Assembly: GCA_049515555.1 (NCBI GenBank)
Contig: JBEKTY010000015.1
Span: forward strand, 41,425 to 105,424
DNA: 64,000 nt
DNA from: JBEKTY01 sp049515555
Lineage (GTDB): Bacteria; Planctomycetota; Planctomycetia; Pirellulales; Thermoguttaceae
Direction of reading: 5' to 3'
The position numbers were made by a program, and so were the translations under genes. The notes beneath the pieces were generated by a model. The model saw only the letters and a program-made list of their open reading frames with translations, did no database searches and was not told the origin of the DNA. This document shows, piece by piece, positions 53,217-61,786 of this stretch; positions within the stretch are counted from its first letter, which is position 1; every line of letters begins with the position of its first letter.

Positions 53217-53274
53217 TCTTGTCGCAGGCCTGACGCTCTCGCCTTAGGACCAGGACAGTAATCGTCTTGCCGTA

Positions 53275-56200
53275 CTAATGCCCCGTTTCACTCCGCTGCA
53301 ATAATTCGCGAACGCCGTCAAGGATCTCCTGCAGACTCTTCGCCGCTTTCATGCGTTCGGTGAACCAGCCGGGCAGATCGACGACCGACGGCAGAACGAG
53401 CCGCCGGAATGCGGCGACGATCTCCAATCGCTTGATCGAATCGATGCCCATGTCGGCTTCGATATTGGCGTTGAGATCGAGCATGTCGGCGGGGTAACCC
53501 GTCGAGCGGCTCACCACCTGCAACAGTTTGGCGGTCAAGTCGTGCGGCGTTTCCGGGAGCGGCTGGGCCTCAGTCGGCGCCGCGACGGGCGGCGGCTCGG
53601 CCACGGGCGAAGCCGGCAAGCGGCTGTCCATCGTGACCGGCTCCGGCGGTTGAAGGCCGGCCTCGACCACGGACCGCGGCTCGACGTCGGGCGTCGGCGT
53701 TGCGCCGCCGAAGTACGCCGTCATGACCCGCCGCTGGGTCTCAAGGAACAGCCGCATGGTGTCTTGGAATTGAGCGAAATCATCGCCGAGGTCCGGCGGC
53801 GCAGGCCGCTCCGGCGGAAGTACCCGCTCAGCGGGCTGCGGGCGTGCGGCGACAGGGGCGGGCGGGGTGGCCGGGGCGACAGGGGCGACAGGGGCGGCAC
53901 CGACCCGCCCGTTGCGTTCGGGCTCGATGCGGCTCGGCATGCGGCGAGGCGGTTCCGCGGCCGGCCGGGCGTAGGCGCCGCTGACCAGCCAGCGGCACTT
54001 TGGGTCGCCGGTCGTGCCGGAGAACTCTGGTCCGCCGGGAGGGAAGTCGCGGGTTTCGTACAAGCGGCCCAATTTGCAGGGAATTCCATGGGCGAACAAC
54101 TGCCCCAAGGCCCTCAGCAGCGACGTGAGCCCGTGCTCGGTCTTCGGCTGAGTGGCGACGGCCACGTGCGGCCGGTCGGCCAGGATCTCGCCCACGAGTC
54201 GCGTCAGCACCTGGTTCGGGCCCACCTCCAGGAAGACGCGGCAGCCCGCGTCGTACATCCGCTCGATCTGCTCGGCAAACCGCACGGGTGACAGGAGCTG
54301 CTCGGCCAGCACGCAGCGCATCTCCTCGGGGACCGCAGGGTACAGTGCCGCCCGCGAGTTGCTATAGACGTTCATTGCCGGCGGCCGGATTGCCGCCTCG
54401 TGCAGCTTGTGCTCGAAGCGCTCCTTGGCCGGCGCCATGAAGGGCGTGTGAAAGGCGCAGGCCACGGGGAGCGGATGGCACTGCACGCGGCGATCCTCGA
54501 AGCGCTGGGCGGCCTGGGCAATGGCTTCGTCCGTGCCGCTGATGACGATCTGGCGGGGGCCGTTGAAATTGGCGATCCATACGCCGTCCAGGCGATCCAG
54601 CACGCCGCGGACGACCTGCTCGCCGGCGGCCACGGCGAGCATCGAGCCGCGCGTTCCGCCGGGCGCCGCCACGGCGTCGGCGATGGCCCGGCCGCGGGCC
54701 CTCGACAACCGCACGAGCGACAGGAAGTCCAAACTCCCCGCCGCGTGCAGGGCCACCAACTCGCCGTAGCTGTGCCCGGCCACCGCGCCCGAAGTGATGC
54801 CCAGCGCGCCGAGCAACCGCAGGAGACCCACCGAACAGGCCCCCAAGGCGGGCTGCGTCACGTCGGTCGCCTTAAGCGCTTCGGCCTGCTCGTCCAGCTC
54901 GTCGGGGCTCAACGCCGGGGGGGGAAAAATGTAGCGGCTTAAGGCCGGCTCCGCGGAGGCCGACGGTTCGGGACGCCGCGTCCCGTCGCCGGCGGAGTCC
55001 GCCCCCGCGGTCGCCGTTCCGCTGCCAGGTTCAGGCTCGCCTAATGCCTCGACCGACGTGAAATGACGGGTGCCACGGTTGGCCTGCCCAACCGTGTTCT
55101 CGGCACTGCTGGACAAGCCAGCAGTGGCACCCAACGTGTCAGCCGAGGACGGTCGAGGCACTAGCGCGGCATCGGCCTCCTGGAAACACTCGCTAAGCTC
55201 CGTGAATTCCACCGTCAAATCGCGCAGCATGTTCGGATACTGCGATCCTTGGCCGGGAAACAGCATGGCCAGCGAGGAGGGGCCCCCCAGGGGCTTCTCG
55301 GCAAAGAAGACGTTCGGCGGCAGGACCCCCGCAGCGGCCTCGCCCGCGGCCAGCACCGCCGCCAGGGCAACGAGGCTGTCGTGCAATTGGGCCACGCTCT
55401 CCGCAACGACGGCGGCGCGCCACGGGCCCGAGCGATCGCCTCCCTGACAATGCTGCCGGTAGGCCAGGTTGGCCAGCGCCGCCGGGTCTTGTCCGTCGTC
55501 GGAGCGCCGGGCCTGCTCGGCGAGGCTTTTCGCCGCGTCGAGCAGTCCTTCCCTCGACAACGCCGAGAGGGGGAACAACTCGGCGGGCCAGGAGCGGCGC
55601 CCCGCGCCCCGGCGGCGGGGGCCCAGATCGTCCTCGTATTCTTCGAGCACGACGTGAAAGTTCGTGCCGCCGAAGCCGAACGAGGAGACCCCGGCGCGGC
55701 GCGGCGCGCTGCCGCGGATCCAGGGACGGAGTTCCGTATTGACATACAGCGGGCCGCCGGCCAGCGGCCCGGCCGGATCGACCGACTCGACGTCCAGCGT
55801 GGGCGGCAGCACGCGATGGTAGACGGCCAGCGCGGCCTTGATCAGCCCCGTCACGCCGGCGGCAGACTTCGTGTGGCCGACGTTGGATTTGACGCTGCCC
55901 ACGGCGCAAGTCCGTGCCGCCGCCCCGGCATCCTCCAGCAACTGGGCCAGCGACTCGCATTCCGTACGGTCGCCCACGACCGTGCCGGTGCCGTGCGCCT
56001 CGAACAGATCGACCGAGGCGCAGGAGAAGCGGGCCTGGGCATAGGCGCGGGCCAGCGTGAGCAATTGCCCTTCCTTGCGCGGAGCAGTGATCCCCTTGCA
56101 GCGGCCGTCGGAGCCGCCCGCCGCCGCGCGGATCACGGCATACACGCGGTCGCCGTCACGCTCGGCGTCTGCCAGCCGCTTCAGAACGACGGCGCTGAGG

Positions 56201-59055
56201 CCCTCGCTGATGACGATCCCGTCGGCGGAGCGGTCGAAGATGCGGCAGCGGCCGCTGGGCGACAAGGCCCCCGCCGTGGAGAAACCGACGTAGGCAAAGG
56301 GCATTTGCAGGGTGTCACAACCGCCGGCGATGACCAGGTCGCATGCGCCGGCGGCCAATTCGCGGCAGGCGACGTAGACCGCGGCCAGCGAGGAGGCACA
56401 GGCCGCGTCGACGGCGAAATTCACCCCCCCCAGGTCAAAGCGGTTCGCCACCCGGCCGGCGATCACGCTCGTCAGAATGCCGGCGAAGCTATCCTCGGTC
56501 CATTGGGCCAACTGGCTGGTAATCCGCGCGGGGGGCTCGGCGAAGAACTGCGGCAGCATGGAGCGGAAGAGGTACTGCCCGGCAAGCTCCCCCGTCACCC
56601 CGCCGGCGCCGAGGATCACGGCAGTCCGCTCGCGGCGGCTGCCCTCAGGCCGGCAACCGGCGTCGCCCAGAGCCCGGTCCACGAGCTCCAGCGCCAGAAG
56701 TTGGATCGGCTCGATGTGCGGCAACGACGCCGGCGGAATGCCATACTTCAGCGGGTCGAAAGGCAGGTCGTCGATGAAACCGCCGACCCGGGCACACATC
56801 TTGTCGGGGGCCCCGCACTGGGGATCATACCAGTGCCGCCAGTCGAAACGATCCGCCGGGATCTCCCGCAGGGCGCAACGTCCCCGCAGAATGTTGTCCC
56901 AGAACTCGGCCAGGTCTTTGGCGCCCGGCAGGAAGCAGGCCATGCCGACAATGGCCACCTCCAGGGGCAGGGGCGCCGCTTCCCTGGCCGTCGCGGGCAG
57001 CGGCGGCTCGGGCTGCAGCGCCTTTAGCCGAGTCACCGCACCGTCGCAAACCTCCTCGTGCAGTTGGCGAATCGTACACCGGCACTGCCGGATGGCGGCC
57101 GCCTGCCCCAGCATGTAGATTCCCCGCCCCAACTGGCTTTCGCCGTCGACGGGCTTCAGACAGTCGCCACCGCCCGACGGATCCTCGCAGTGCTCCAGCC
57201 CTTTGGAGGCGATGCGCAGCCTTCCCCGATTCATCCGTTCCAGCCGCTCGCGGACCGCCTGGCGCGGGAAATTATCCTCGAGCAGTTTCCGCTTGACGGC
57301 GGCGAATTCCGTGCAATAGGGCGTGTCGGCGCAGCGCAGGGCATGCCCGGGACCGGTCTCCAACCGCACGGTATAGTCGCTCCGCATGGCGACCTCCTGG
57401 AAGCCCGGCACCACCGCGCCCGTGCTCACAATTTCCTCGGTAAAAATGTAGCCCGTGCCGATCAGGACCCCGATCTGCGCCTTGCGCTCGACCAGGGGTT
57501 GGGCCATTACCGAGATCATGGCCCCACCTAGGCCGTCGTGGATTCCGCCGGCGAAGATGACGCGCAGGCGGGCCCACTCGCCGTTGCCCAGCGGGGCCTG
57601 AAGAAGCTTGGCGATGGCCAGCTCCCACAAGACGAAGCCGCTCAGCGGGCCGACGTGCCCGCCGCACTCGTGACCTTCCAGCACGAAACGCCGCAGCCCG
57701 TCCGCCACGAAGCCTTCCAGCAATTCAGGCGAGGGGGCGTGCAAATAGGTGCGCGTGCCGCCGGCCTCGAGGGCTGCGGCAACGCCCGCATAGCCGCCCG
57801 CGACGACGGCAAAGGGTGGCCGGGCCTCCTGGATGGCACGCAACTGACCTTCCAAGAGCGGCGGGGGAAGGAACCCCAGCACCCCCACCCCCCAAGACCG
57901 CGTGCCGAGGCACTCCCGCGCGGACCCCAGCAAGCACCGCACGTCGTTCTCGTCGCTCATTCCCAAGGCCAGGCAGGGCAATGCTCCGCCCTCGGCCACA
58001 GCCAGAGCGAACCCCGGCACGTCGCTGACCCGCGTCATCGGGCCCTGGAGGATCGGAAACTCCGTGCCATGCTCGTGGGCGAGCAGGCTGTCGCGGGTCA
58101 GGCTGAGCGTCCGGCTGGCGGCCGCCGTGGCGCGATCGACGTGTTCGCGCAGTCGTCGCAGCGTTTGGCCCACACTGTGATCGTCCCGGGCGAGCATGGC
58201 GGCAAAGGCGGCGTCCTGACCCACCGCCCACAGGCGCGACTCGGGGTCCTCGTCTTCCATCAGGGCGGCCAGGGCGGCGTGCCAGGCGGCCCGGCCCGGC
58301 CCCTGCTGCCCCACATTCTGTTCGTACAGCGCGGCGATGCGGTCCTTGGCAGTGGTCCGCGGGTGGGCCAGGTAGCGGAAGAACCCGCCTTCAGGCCCGG
58401 CCACGACCGCCGTTTCCATTCCCTTCATCGAGGCCAGCAGTCGCTTCACAGCGGGTGGCAAGGTCGATTCGCCCAACAATGCGAGTTGCCAATCGAGCAC
58501 CACGCCGGCGGCGCCCGCCGCGCGGCAGGCGGCCGCCGTGCAAGGCCCAATGCCGCCCCACGCATAGATCGGCACGCGGATCGTCGCCAGCAACCGCTGG
58601 AGCAGGATGAAACTTGTTTCTTCGCCGACGGCGCCTCCCGATTCGTGCCCCTTGGCCACCACGAAATCGGCCCCCAGCGCCTCGGCGGCCGACGCCTGGG
58701 CCTGGCAAACGGCAACGAATCCCACCTGTCGGGCGACGGCGCGGGCACGAGGCAAGACCTCCGCCAAGGCCGAAGGCTCATCGTGCGCCAGCAGGAGCAG
58801 GTCCAGGTCGCGGACACAATCCAACACGGCCGTTTCGACGGGATCCGCCAAGCCGCCCAACACGACGCCCCGCGGGCCGCGGGCGGCGCGGAGAAAACGT
58901 TCCGTCAGAGCGACGGCCCGGCTGGGATCGCGAAGATAAGTGAGGTTGAGAAGCCCGATCTCACCCGCTCGCGAGGCAGCCGCCGGAATGCCGTGGTCCC
59001 ACCAACCTGTCGGGGAGGTGGCAATCAGGGCAAAGTGTCGATTCGAGTGGGCCAT
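53275..59055 (-). CDS. PUFA-synthase-like megasynthase: NMO-like x2-KS-AT-ACP
   Basis: The 1926-residue protein opens with two flavin TIM-barrel units of the nitronate monooxygenase/PfaD enoyl-reductase group. Unit 1 (about 1-230) reads GHESGGAVG and ends IYAWGGIGPCTAAACRAAGA. Unit 2 (about 330-610) has FPILQGPMTRVSDVPGFALA, GHECGGHVG and VIFAGGIHDGLGGAM. The KS (about 705-1150) has Cys886 (DAACASS), His1021 (EAHGTGT) and His1061 (NVGH). The AT (about 1260-1600) has Ser1429 (GHSYGE) and FHTPF, with a repeat-derived insert near 1299-1337. A helix (TMRLFLETQRRVMTAYF) and a Pro-rich linker precede a single ACP whose motif ADMGIDSIKR (Ser1873) is the PUFA-synthase type. The ER would be supplied by unit 2. 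It is the first gene of the unit and the only one carrying an ACP, where PUFA synthases usually have several in tandem. Confidence 0.94.
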   Translation of the reverse strand: MAHSNRHFALIATSPTGWWDHGIPAAASRAGEIGLLNLTYLRDPSRAVALTERFLRAARGPRGVVLGGLADPVETAVLDCVRDLDLLLLAHDEPSALAEVLPRARAVARQVGFVAVCQAQASAAEALGADFVVAKGHESGGAVGEETSFILLQRLLATIRVPIYAWGGIGPCTAAACRAAGAAGVVLDWQLALLGESTLPPAVKRLLASMKGMETAVVAGPEGGFFRYLAHPRTTAKDRIAALYEQNVGQQGPGRAAWHAALAALMEDEDPESRLWAVGQDAAFAAMLARDDHSVGQTLRRLREHVDRATAAASRTLSLTRDSLLAHEHGTEFPILQGPMTRVSDVPGFALAVAEGGALPCLALGMSDENDVRCLLGSARECLGTRSWGVGVLGFLPPPLLEGQLRAIQEARPPFAVVAGGYAGVAAALEAGGTRTYLHAPSPELLEGFVADGLRRFVLEGHECGGHVGPLSGFVLWELAIAKLLQAPLGNGEWARLRVIFAGGIHDGLGGAMISVMAQPLVERKAQIGVLIGTGYIFTEEIVSTGAVVPGFQEVAMRSDYTVRLETGPGHALRCADTPYCTEFAAVKRKLLEDNFPRQAVRERLERMNRGRLRIASKGLEHCEDPSGGGDCLKPVDGESQLGRGIYMLGQAAAIRQCRCTIRQLHEEVCDGAVTRLKALQPEPPLPATAREAAPLPLEVAIVGMACFLPGAKDLAEFWDNILRGRCALREIPADRFDWRHWYDPQCGAPDKMCARVGGFIDDLPFDPLKYGIPPASLPHIEPIQLLALELVDRALGDAGCRPEGSRRERTAVILGAGGVTGELAGQYLFRSMLPQFFAEPPARITSQLAQWTEDSFAGILTSVIAGRVANRFDLGGVNFAVDAACASSLAAVYVACRELAAGACDLVIAGGCDTLQMPFAYVGFSTAGALSPSGRCRIFDRSADGIVISEGLSAVVLKRLADAERDGDRVYAVIRAAAGGSDGRCKGITAPRKEGQLLTLARAYAQARFSCASVDLFEAHGTGTVVGDRTECESLAQLLEDAGAAARTCAVGSVKSNVGHTKSAAGVTGLIKAALAVYHRVLPPTLDVESVDPAGPLAGGPLYVNTELRPWIRGSAPRRAGVSSFGFGGTNFHVVLEEYEDDLGPRRRGAGRRSWPAELFPLSALSREGLLDAAKSLAEQARRSDDGQDPAALANLAYRQHCQGGDRSGPWRAAVVAESVAQLHDSLVALAAVLAAGEAAAGVLPPNVFFAEKPLGGPSSLAMLFPGQGSQYPNMLRDLTVEFTELSECFQEADAALVPRPSSADTLGATAGLSSSAENTVGQANRGTRHFTSVEALGEPEPGSGTATAGADSAGDGTRRPEPSASAEPALSRYIFPPPALSPDELDEQAEALKATDVTQPALGACSVGLLRLLGALGITSGAVAGHSYGELVALHAAGSLDFLSLVRLSRARGRAIADAVAAPGGTRGSMLAVAAGEQVVRGVLDRLDGVWIANFNGPRQIVISGTDEAIAQAAQRFEDRRVQCHPLPVACAFHTPFMAPAKERFEHKLHEAAIRPPAMNVYSNSRAALYPAVPEEMRCVLAEQLLSPVRFAEQIERMYDAGCRVFLEVGPNQVLTRLVGEILADRPHVAVATQPKTEHGLTSLLRALGQLFAHGIPCKLGRLYETRDFPPGGPEFSGTTGDPKCRWLVSGAYARPAAEPPRRMPSRIEPERNGRVGAAPVAPVAPATPPAPVAARPQPAERVLPPERPAPPDLGDDFAQFQDTMRLFLETQRRVMTAYFGGATPTPDVEPRSVVEAGLQPPEPVTMDSRLPASPVAEPPPVAAPTEAQPLPETPHDLTAKLLQVVSRSTGYPADMLDLNANIEADMGIDSIKRLEIVAAFRRLVLPSVVDLPGWFTERMKAAKSLQEILDGVRELLQRSETGH
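55045..55160. repeat. 116-bp nested palindrome (family B) in frame inside the AT of the NMO-KS-AT-ACP gene
   Basis: Perfect 11-base outer arms TGCCTCGACCG (55045-55055) and CGGTCGAGGCA (55150-55160) enclose GGGTGCCAC (55068-55076) and GTGGCACCC (55124-55132). Inside these are two hairpins with 9-base stems: CACGGTTGG/CCAACCGTG (55074-55096) and CACTGCTGG/CCAGCAGTG (55104-55126). It is read within the gene as a Ser/Ala/Thr-rich stretch between the AT N-terminal motif (FPGQGSQYPN) and the conserved SRYIFPPPALSPDE, so it is an insertion that kept the frame. Confidence 0.9.
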
Positions 59056-59416
59056 CGAGTTTCATGTGTGGTATTCTACCCCACCGCTGGGGTCCGACCG
59101 CGGCCAGAAACCAGCCGCGGCACCAAGAATCCATTATAAATGGTGGTTTCGTACGTGCAAGAAGTTGGCACAACGGGAAGGCCGGTCGGCGGCTGACTGA
59201 CACTATATAGACATATAGATGTACTACTAAATAAGGGATCAGTGTGCCATTTTGAAGCTAGTTGCTGGACGCCGGACTTGCAATTGACTAAAATAGGGGG
59301 CTCGGTCGCACAACCGATGGCAATCGGCCCAGGAAGGCTGGTCCGCGCGGAGCAGCCCCACTCCCGATTAGCGCGGGATCGATGATGCATCGTCGCGGGC
59401 GGGCTGGAGAGCGTTG
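59056..59416. other. divergent promoter region
   Basis: About 360 bases between the minus-strand PUFA-like unit and the plus-strand phosphodiesterase/ACP pair. It is markedly AT-rich near 59200-59235 (ACTATATAGACATATAGATG), the best candidate for shared promoter elements, but I cannot define -35/-10 pairs. No gene or strong hairpin is visible. Confidence 0.55.
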
Positions 59417-61051
59417 ATGAATCGTACCGTGCTAATCGGTTTGGACGGCGCCAGCTTCTCGATCCTGGACCCCCTCATGGAAGCGGGGGTCATGCCGTTC
59501 TTGAAGCGCTTTGCCGACGGCGGCGTTCGGGCGGGCTTGCTCTCCACCCCCAACCCCTTGACGCCGCCGGCTTGGGCCAGCGTGATGACCGGGCGCAGCC
59601 CCGGCCAGCACGGCCTGTTCGATTTCATCTGGGCCGAACAACGCGAAACGGACCACTACTTCACGCTTTGCAATTTTCACGATATCCGCTGCGAAACCAT
59701 CTGGTCGATCGTCAGCCGGGAGCAGGGCACGATCGCGGCGCTCAATTTTCCATTCCTGTCGCCGCCCCCGCGGGTGTGCGGCTCGATCGTGCCCGGCTTC
59801 GTCTCGTGGAAGCACCTGGGCCGCAACGTCTATCCGCGAGAACTGTACGCCGAGTTGCAGTCGATTCCCGGTTTCGACGCCAAGTCGCTGGCGTGGGACT
59901 TCGACCTGGAGAAGAAAGCGGAACAAGGAGTTTCGCCGGAGGAATACGAGAGCTGGGTCGCGTTCCACGTGCGGCGGGAGCGGCAGTGGTTCGAGGTCGC
60001 CCGGCACCTCATGCGGACTTCCGCCAGCGACCTGTTCGCAATCCTGTTCGACGGGCCGGACAAGCTGCTGCACATGGGTTACCGCTTTCTCGACCCGGCG
60101 CAGTTCCCCCCTTCCCCTTCGGCCTGGGAGCGCAAGGTCCGAAGCATTTGCCTGGATTACTTCCGCGAGCTGGACGGTTTTCTTTGCGAGCTGGTGCGTC
60201 TGGCGGGGCCGGAGGCCCGGGTGGTTATGGTCTCCGATCATGGCTTCGGCCCCTCGTGGCAGGTGTTCCGCGTCAACACCTGGCTGCATCAGGAAGGCTA
60301 CCTCGTATGGAAGGATCTCAGCGGCCTTGACCCGCAGAGCCGGCGCTCCGCCCAACGGGTCGCGGACCGGCATTTCGTGCTCCTCGACTGGGACAAGACC
60401 ACGGCCTATGCCCGCAGCGCTACCGCCAACGGCATCTTCATTCGCGTCGCCGAGCGTCCGGGCGAGCCGGGCGTTCCCGCCGGCCAGTACCAGGCGTTCC
60501 GCGCGGAGCTTGTCGCGAAACTAAGGGCCCTCCGGGCGCCGGACTCTGGCGAGCCGATCGTCCGGGACGTTCTCTTGAAGGAAGAGGCCTTTCCCGGCCC
60601 GCACAACCGGCAGGCGCCCGACTTGACCCTGGTCCTGTGCGACCACGGGTTCGTCTCGATCAAGAACAAGTCGCCGGTCATCGAGCGCCGCGCGGAGATC
60701 GCGGGTACGCATTATCCGGAGGGCGTGTTCTTCGCTGGCGGCGGCGGGATCCGCCGGGCGGCGCGGCTGCCGCAACTTTCCATTCTGGACGTTGCCCCCA
60801 CCTTGCTCTACAGCCTGGGCCTTCCGATCCCGTCCGATTTCGAGCGATCGCTGCCCGGCGGGGTCTTCGAGGAGGCTTATGTTGCGAGTCATCCTTGCCG
60901 CCGCGGGCCGCCGACGGTCAGCCCGGACATCTCCGCCCCGGACGGCGCGGTGCCGCGCGCCACTCCCGCCGAGGAGGCCCAGATGCTGAAGATTCTTGAG
61001 GCCCTGGGATATATCGAGTCGGAGGAGACGGATTCCGCCGGGCAGCGATGA
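59417..61051 (+). CDS. phosphodiesterase/alkaline-phosphatase-superfamily hydrolase
   Basis: From ATG 59417 (GGAG 11 bases upstream; a TTG lies one codon earlier) the protein is 544 residues. Metal and nucleophile motifs of the type I phosphodiesterase/nucleotide pyrophosphatase family are present: LIGLDGASF near the N-terminus, NPLTPPAWASVMTGRSPGQH with the candidate Thr nucleophile, LFDGPDKLLHMGY, VVMVSDHGFGP, and a late His in GTHYPEGVFFAGG. There is no signal peptide or membrane span, so it is probably cytoplasmic. Related enzymes are found in planctomycete lipid and glycolipid clusters; here it may cut or transfer a phosphodiester or sulfate on the lipid made by the divergent PUFA-like genes. 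That link is inferred only from position and the following ACP. Confidence 0.87.
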   Translation: MNRTVLIGLDGASFSILDPLMEAGVMPFLKRFADGGVRAGLLSTPNPLTPPAWASVMTGRSPGQHGLFDFIWAEQRETDHYFTLCNFHDIRCETIWSIVSREQGTIAALNFPFLSPPPRVCGSIVPGFVSWKHLGRNVYPRELYAELQSIPGFDAKSLAWDFDLEKKAEQGVSPEEYESWVAFHVRRERQWFEVARHLMRTSASDLFAILFDGPDKLLHMGYRFLDPAQFPPSPSAWERKVRSICLDYFRELDGFLCELVRLAGPEARVVMVSDHGFGPSWQVFRVNTWLHQEGYLVWKDLSGLDPQSRRSAQRVADRHFVLLDWDKTTAYARSATANGIFIRVAERPGEPGVPAGQYQAFRAELVAKLRALRAPDSGEPIVRDVLLKEEAFPGPHNRQAPDLTLVLCDHGFVSIKNKSPVIERRAEIAGTHYPEGVFFAGGGGIRRAARLPQLSILDVAPTLLYSLGLPIPSDFERSLPGGVFEEAYVASHPCRRGPPTVSPDISAPDGAVPRATPAEEAQMLKILEALGYIESEETDSAGQR

Positions 61052-61112
61052 AGACCGTCCAACCATCTTCGGAGACCTTCGCCAATGCCTCTTGGCCGGC
61101 CCGGAGACGCGC

Positions 61113-61412
61113 ATGACGCACAACGATTTAGACAAGGCCGCCATCCGGCGTGATCTCCTGGCCCTGCTGGCCGATCTGACCGGGGGTTGGGGCCGAGCCC
61201 TCGAGGCGCCGATCGGGCCCGAGACCCGCTTGGTCGCCGACCTGGACTTCGAGTCCATCGACATCGTCCAATTGGTTACCGCGCTGGAGGAGCACTACGG
61301 CCGGCCGCGACTCCCCTTCGAGAAGTTGCTGATGAAGGACGGCCGTTACGTCGACGAGCTGGCCGCCGGCGACGTGATCGACTTCCTGCATCAATATCTG
61401 CCGCGGACTTGA
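61113..61412 (+). CDS. free-standing acyl carrier protein
   Basis: The 99-residue protein starts at ATG 61113 with CCCGGAGACGC upstream. Its centre reads TRLVADLDFESIDIVQLVTA, in which Ser48 takes the place of the phosphopantetheine Ser of the usual DSL motif (here ESI). Helix 2 and acidic character fit an ACP. It follows the phosphodiesterase by 61 bases and is probably co-transcribed with it. It may be a second carrier for the PUFA-like system, which otherwise has one ACP domain, and could be activated by the transferase at the end of that unit. Confidence 0.88.
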   Translation: MTHNDLDKAAIRRDLLALLADLTGGWGRALEAPIGPETRLVADLDFESIDIVQLVTALEEHYGRPRLPFEKLLMKDGRYVDELAAGDVIDFLHQYLPRT

Positions 61413-61443
61413 CCGGCAGTGATCCCCGTCCCCCCTCGGGTGG

Positions 61444-61462
61444 CACTGGCATCTTGCCAGTG
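61444..61462. terminator. hairpin after the ACP gene
   Basis: CACTGGCA and TGCCAGTG form a perfect 8-base stem with loop TCT, 31 bases after the ACP stop. There is no T-tract, so a rho-independent terminator is only possible. It may instead be a small interspersed palindrome. Confidence 0.35.
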
Positions 61463-61487
61463 CTTGCGTCGGCGAAGGAATAAAGAG

Positions 61488-61575
61488 GAATAAAGGGGAC
61501 AGGCGCATATACTGGGTAATATGCGGCGCATCCGTTCGCTAGACCACCCATTATATGCGCCTGTCCCCTTTATTC
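61488..61575. repeat. 88-bp palindromic repeat related to family A
   Basis: Perfect 23-base arms at 61488-61510 and 61553-61575 share the AAAGGGGACAGGC core with family A, but have GCATAT where family A has ACCATTTG, and a different centre. It lies in the 374-base gap between the ACP gene and the convergent propeller-like gene. Further inverted repeats lie to its right: CGACCT/AGGTCG at 61628-61641, and GGGGCTCC (61717-61724) against GGAGCCCC (61773-61780). Confidence 0.85.
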
Positions 61576-61786
61576 TTCGCAGCCGAGGTGGTCGAAGCCC
61601 GAGAAGTTGTCGGCCGAGTAGTCGGGCCGACCTGTAGGTCGTCGTAGGCAACCCACCGCGAGACAACATCCAATGGCGAACGGCGGCCCGCCCCGGCGTC
61701 TCTTACCATGAAAGATGGGGGCTCCAGGAGAAGTACGCTTGGGCGCGTTCTGAGGCCGTGAAACCCTTTCCAGGAGCCCCTCTGTT

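Noticed and set aside
55249..57027. 592-codon plus-strand open frame opposite the NMO-KS-AT-ACP gene
   Set aside because: Antisense shadow of the KS domain; Arg/Gly/Gln-rich and unrelated to any protein I recognise.
59076..59390. 104-codon minus-strand frame in the divergent promoter region
   Set aside because: It spans AT-rich promoter-like DNA, shows no protein features, and would put a gene between two divergent units without a ribosome-binding site.
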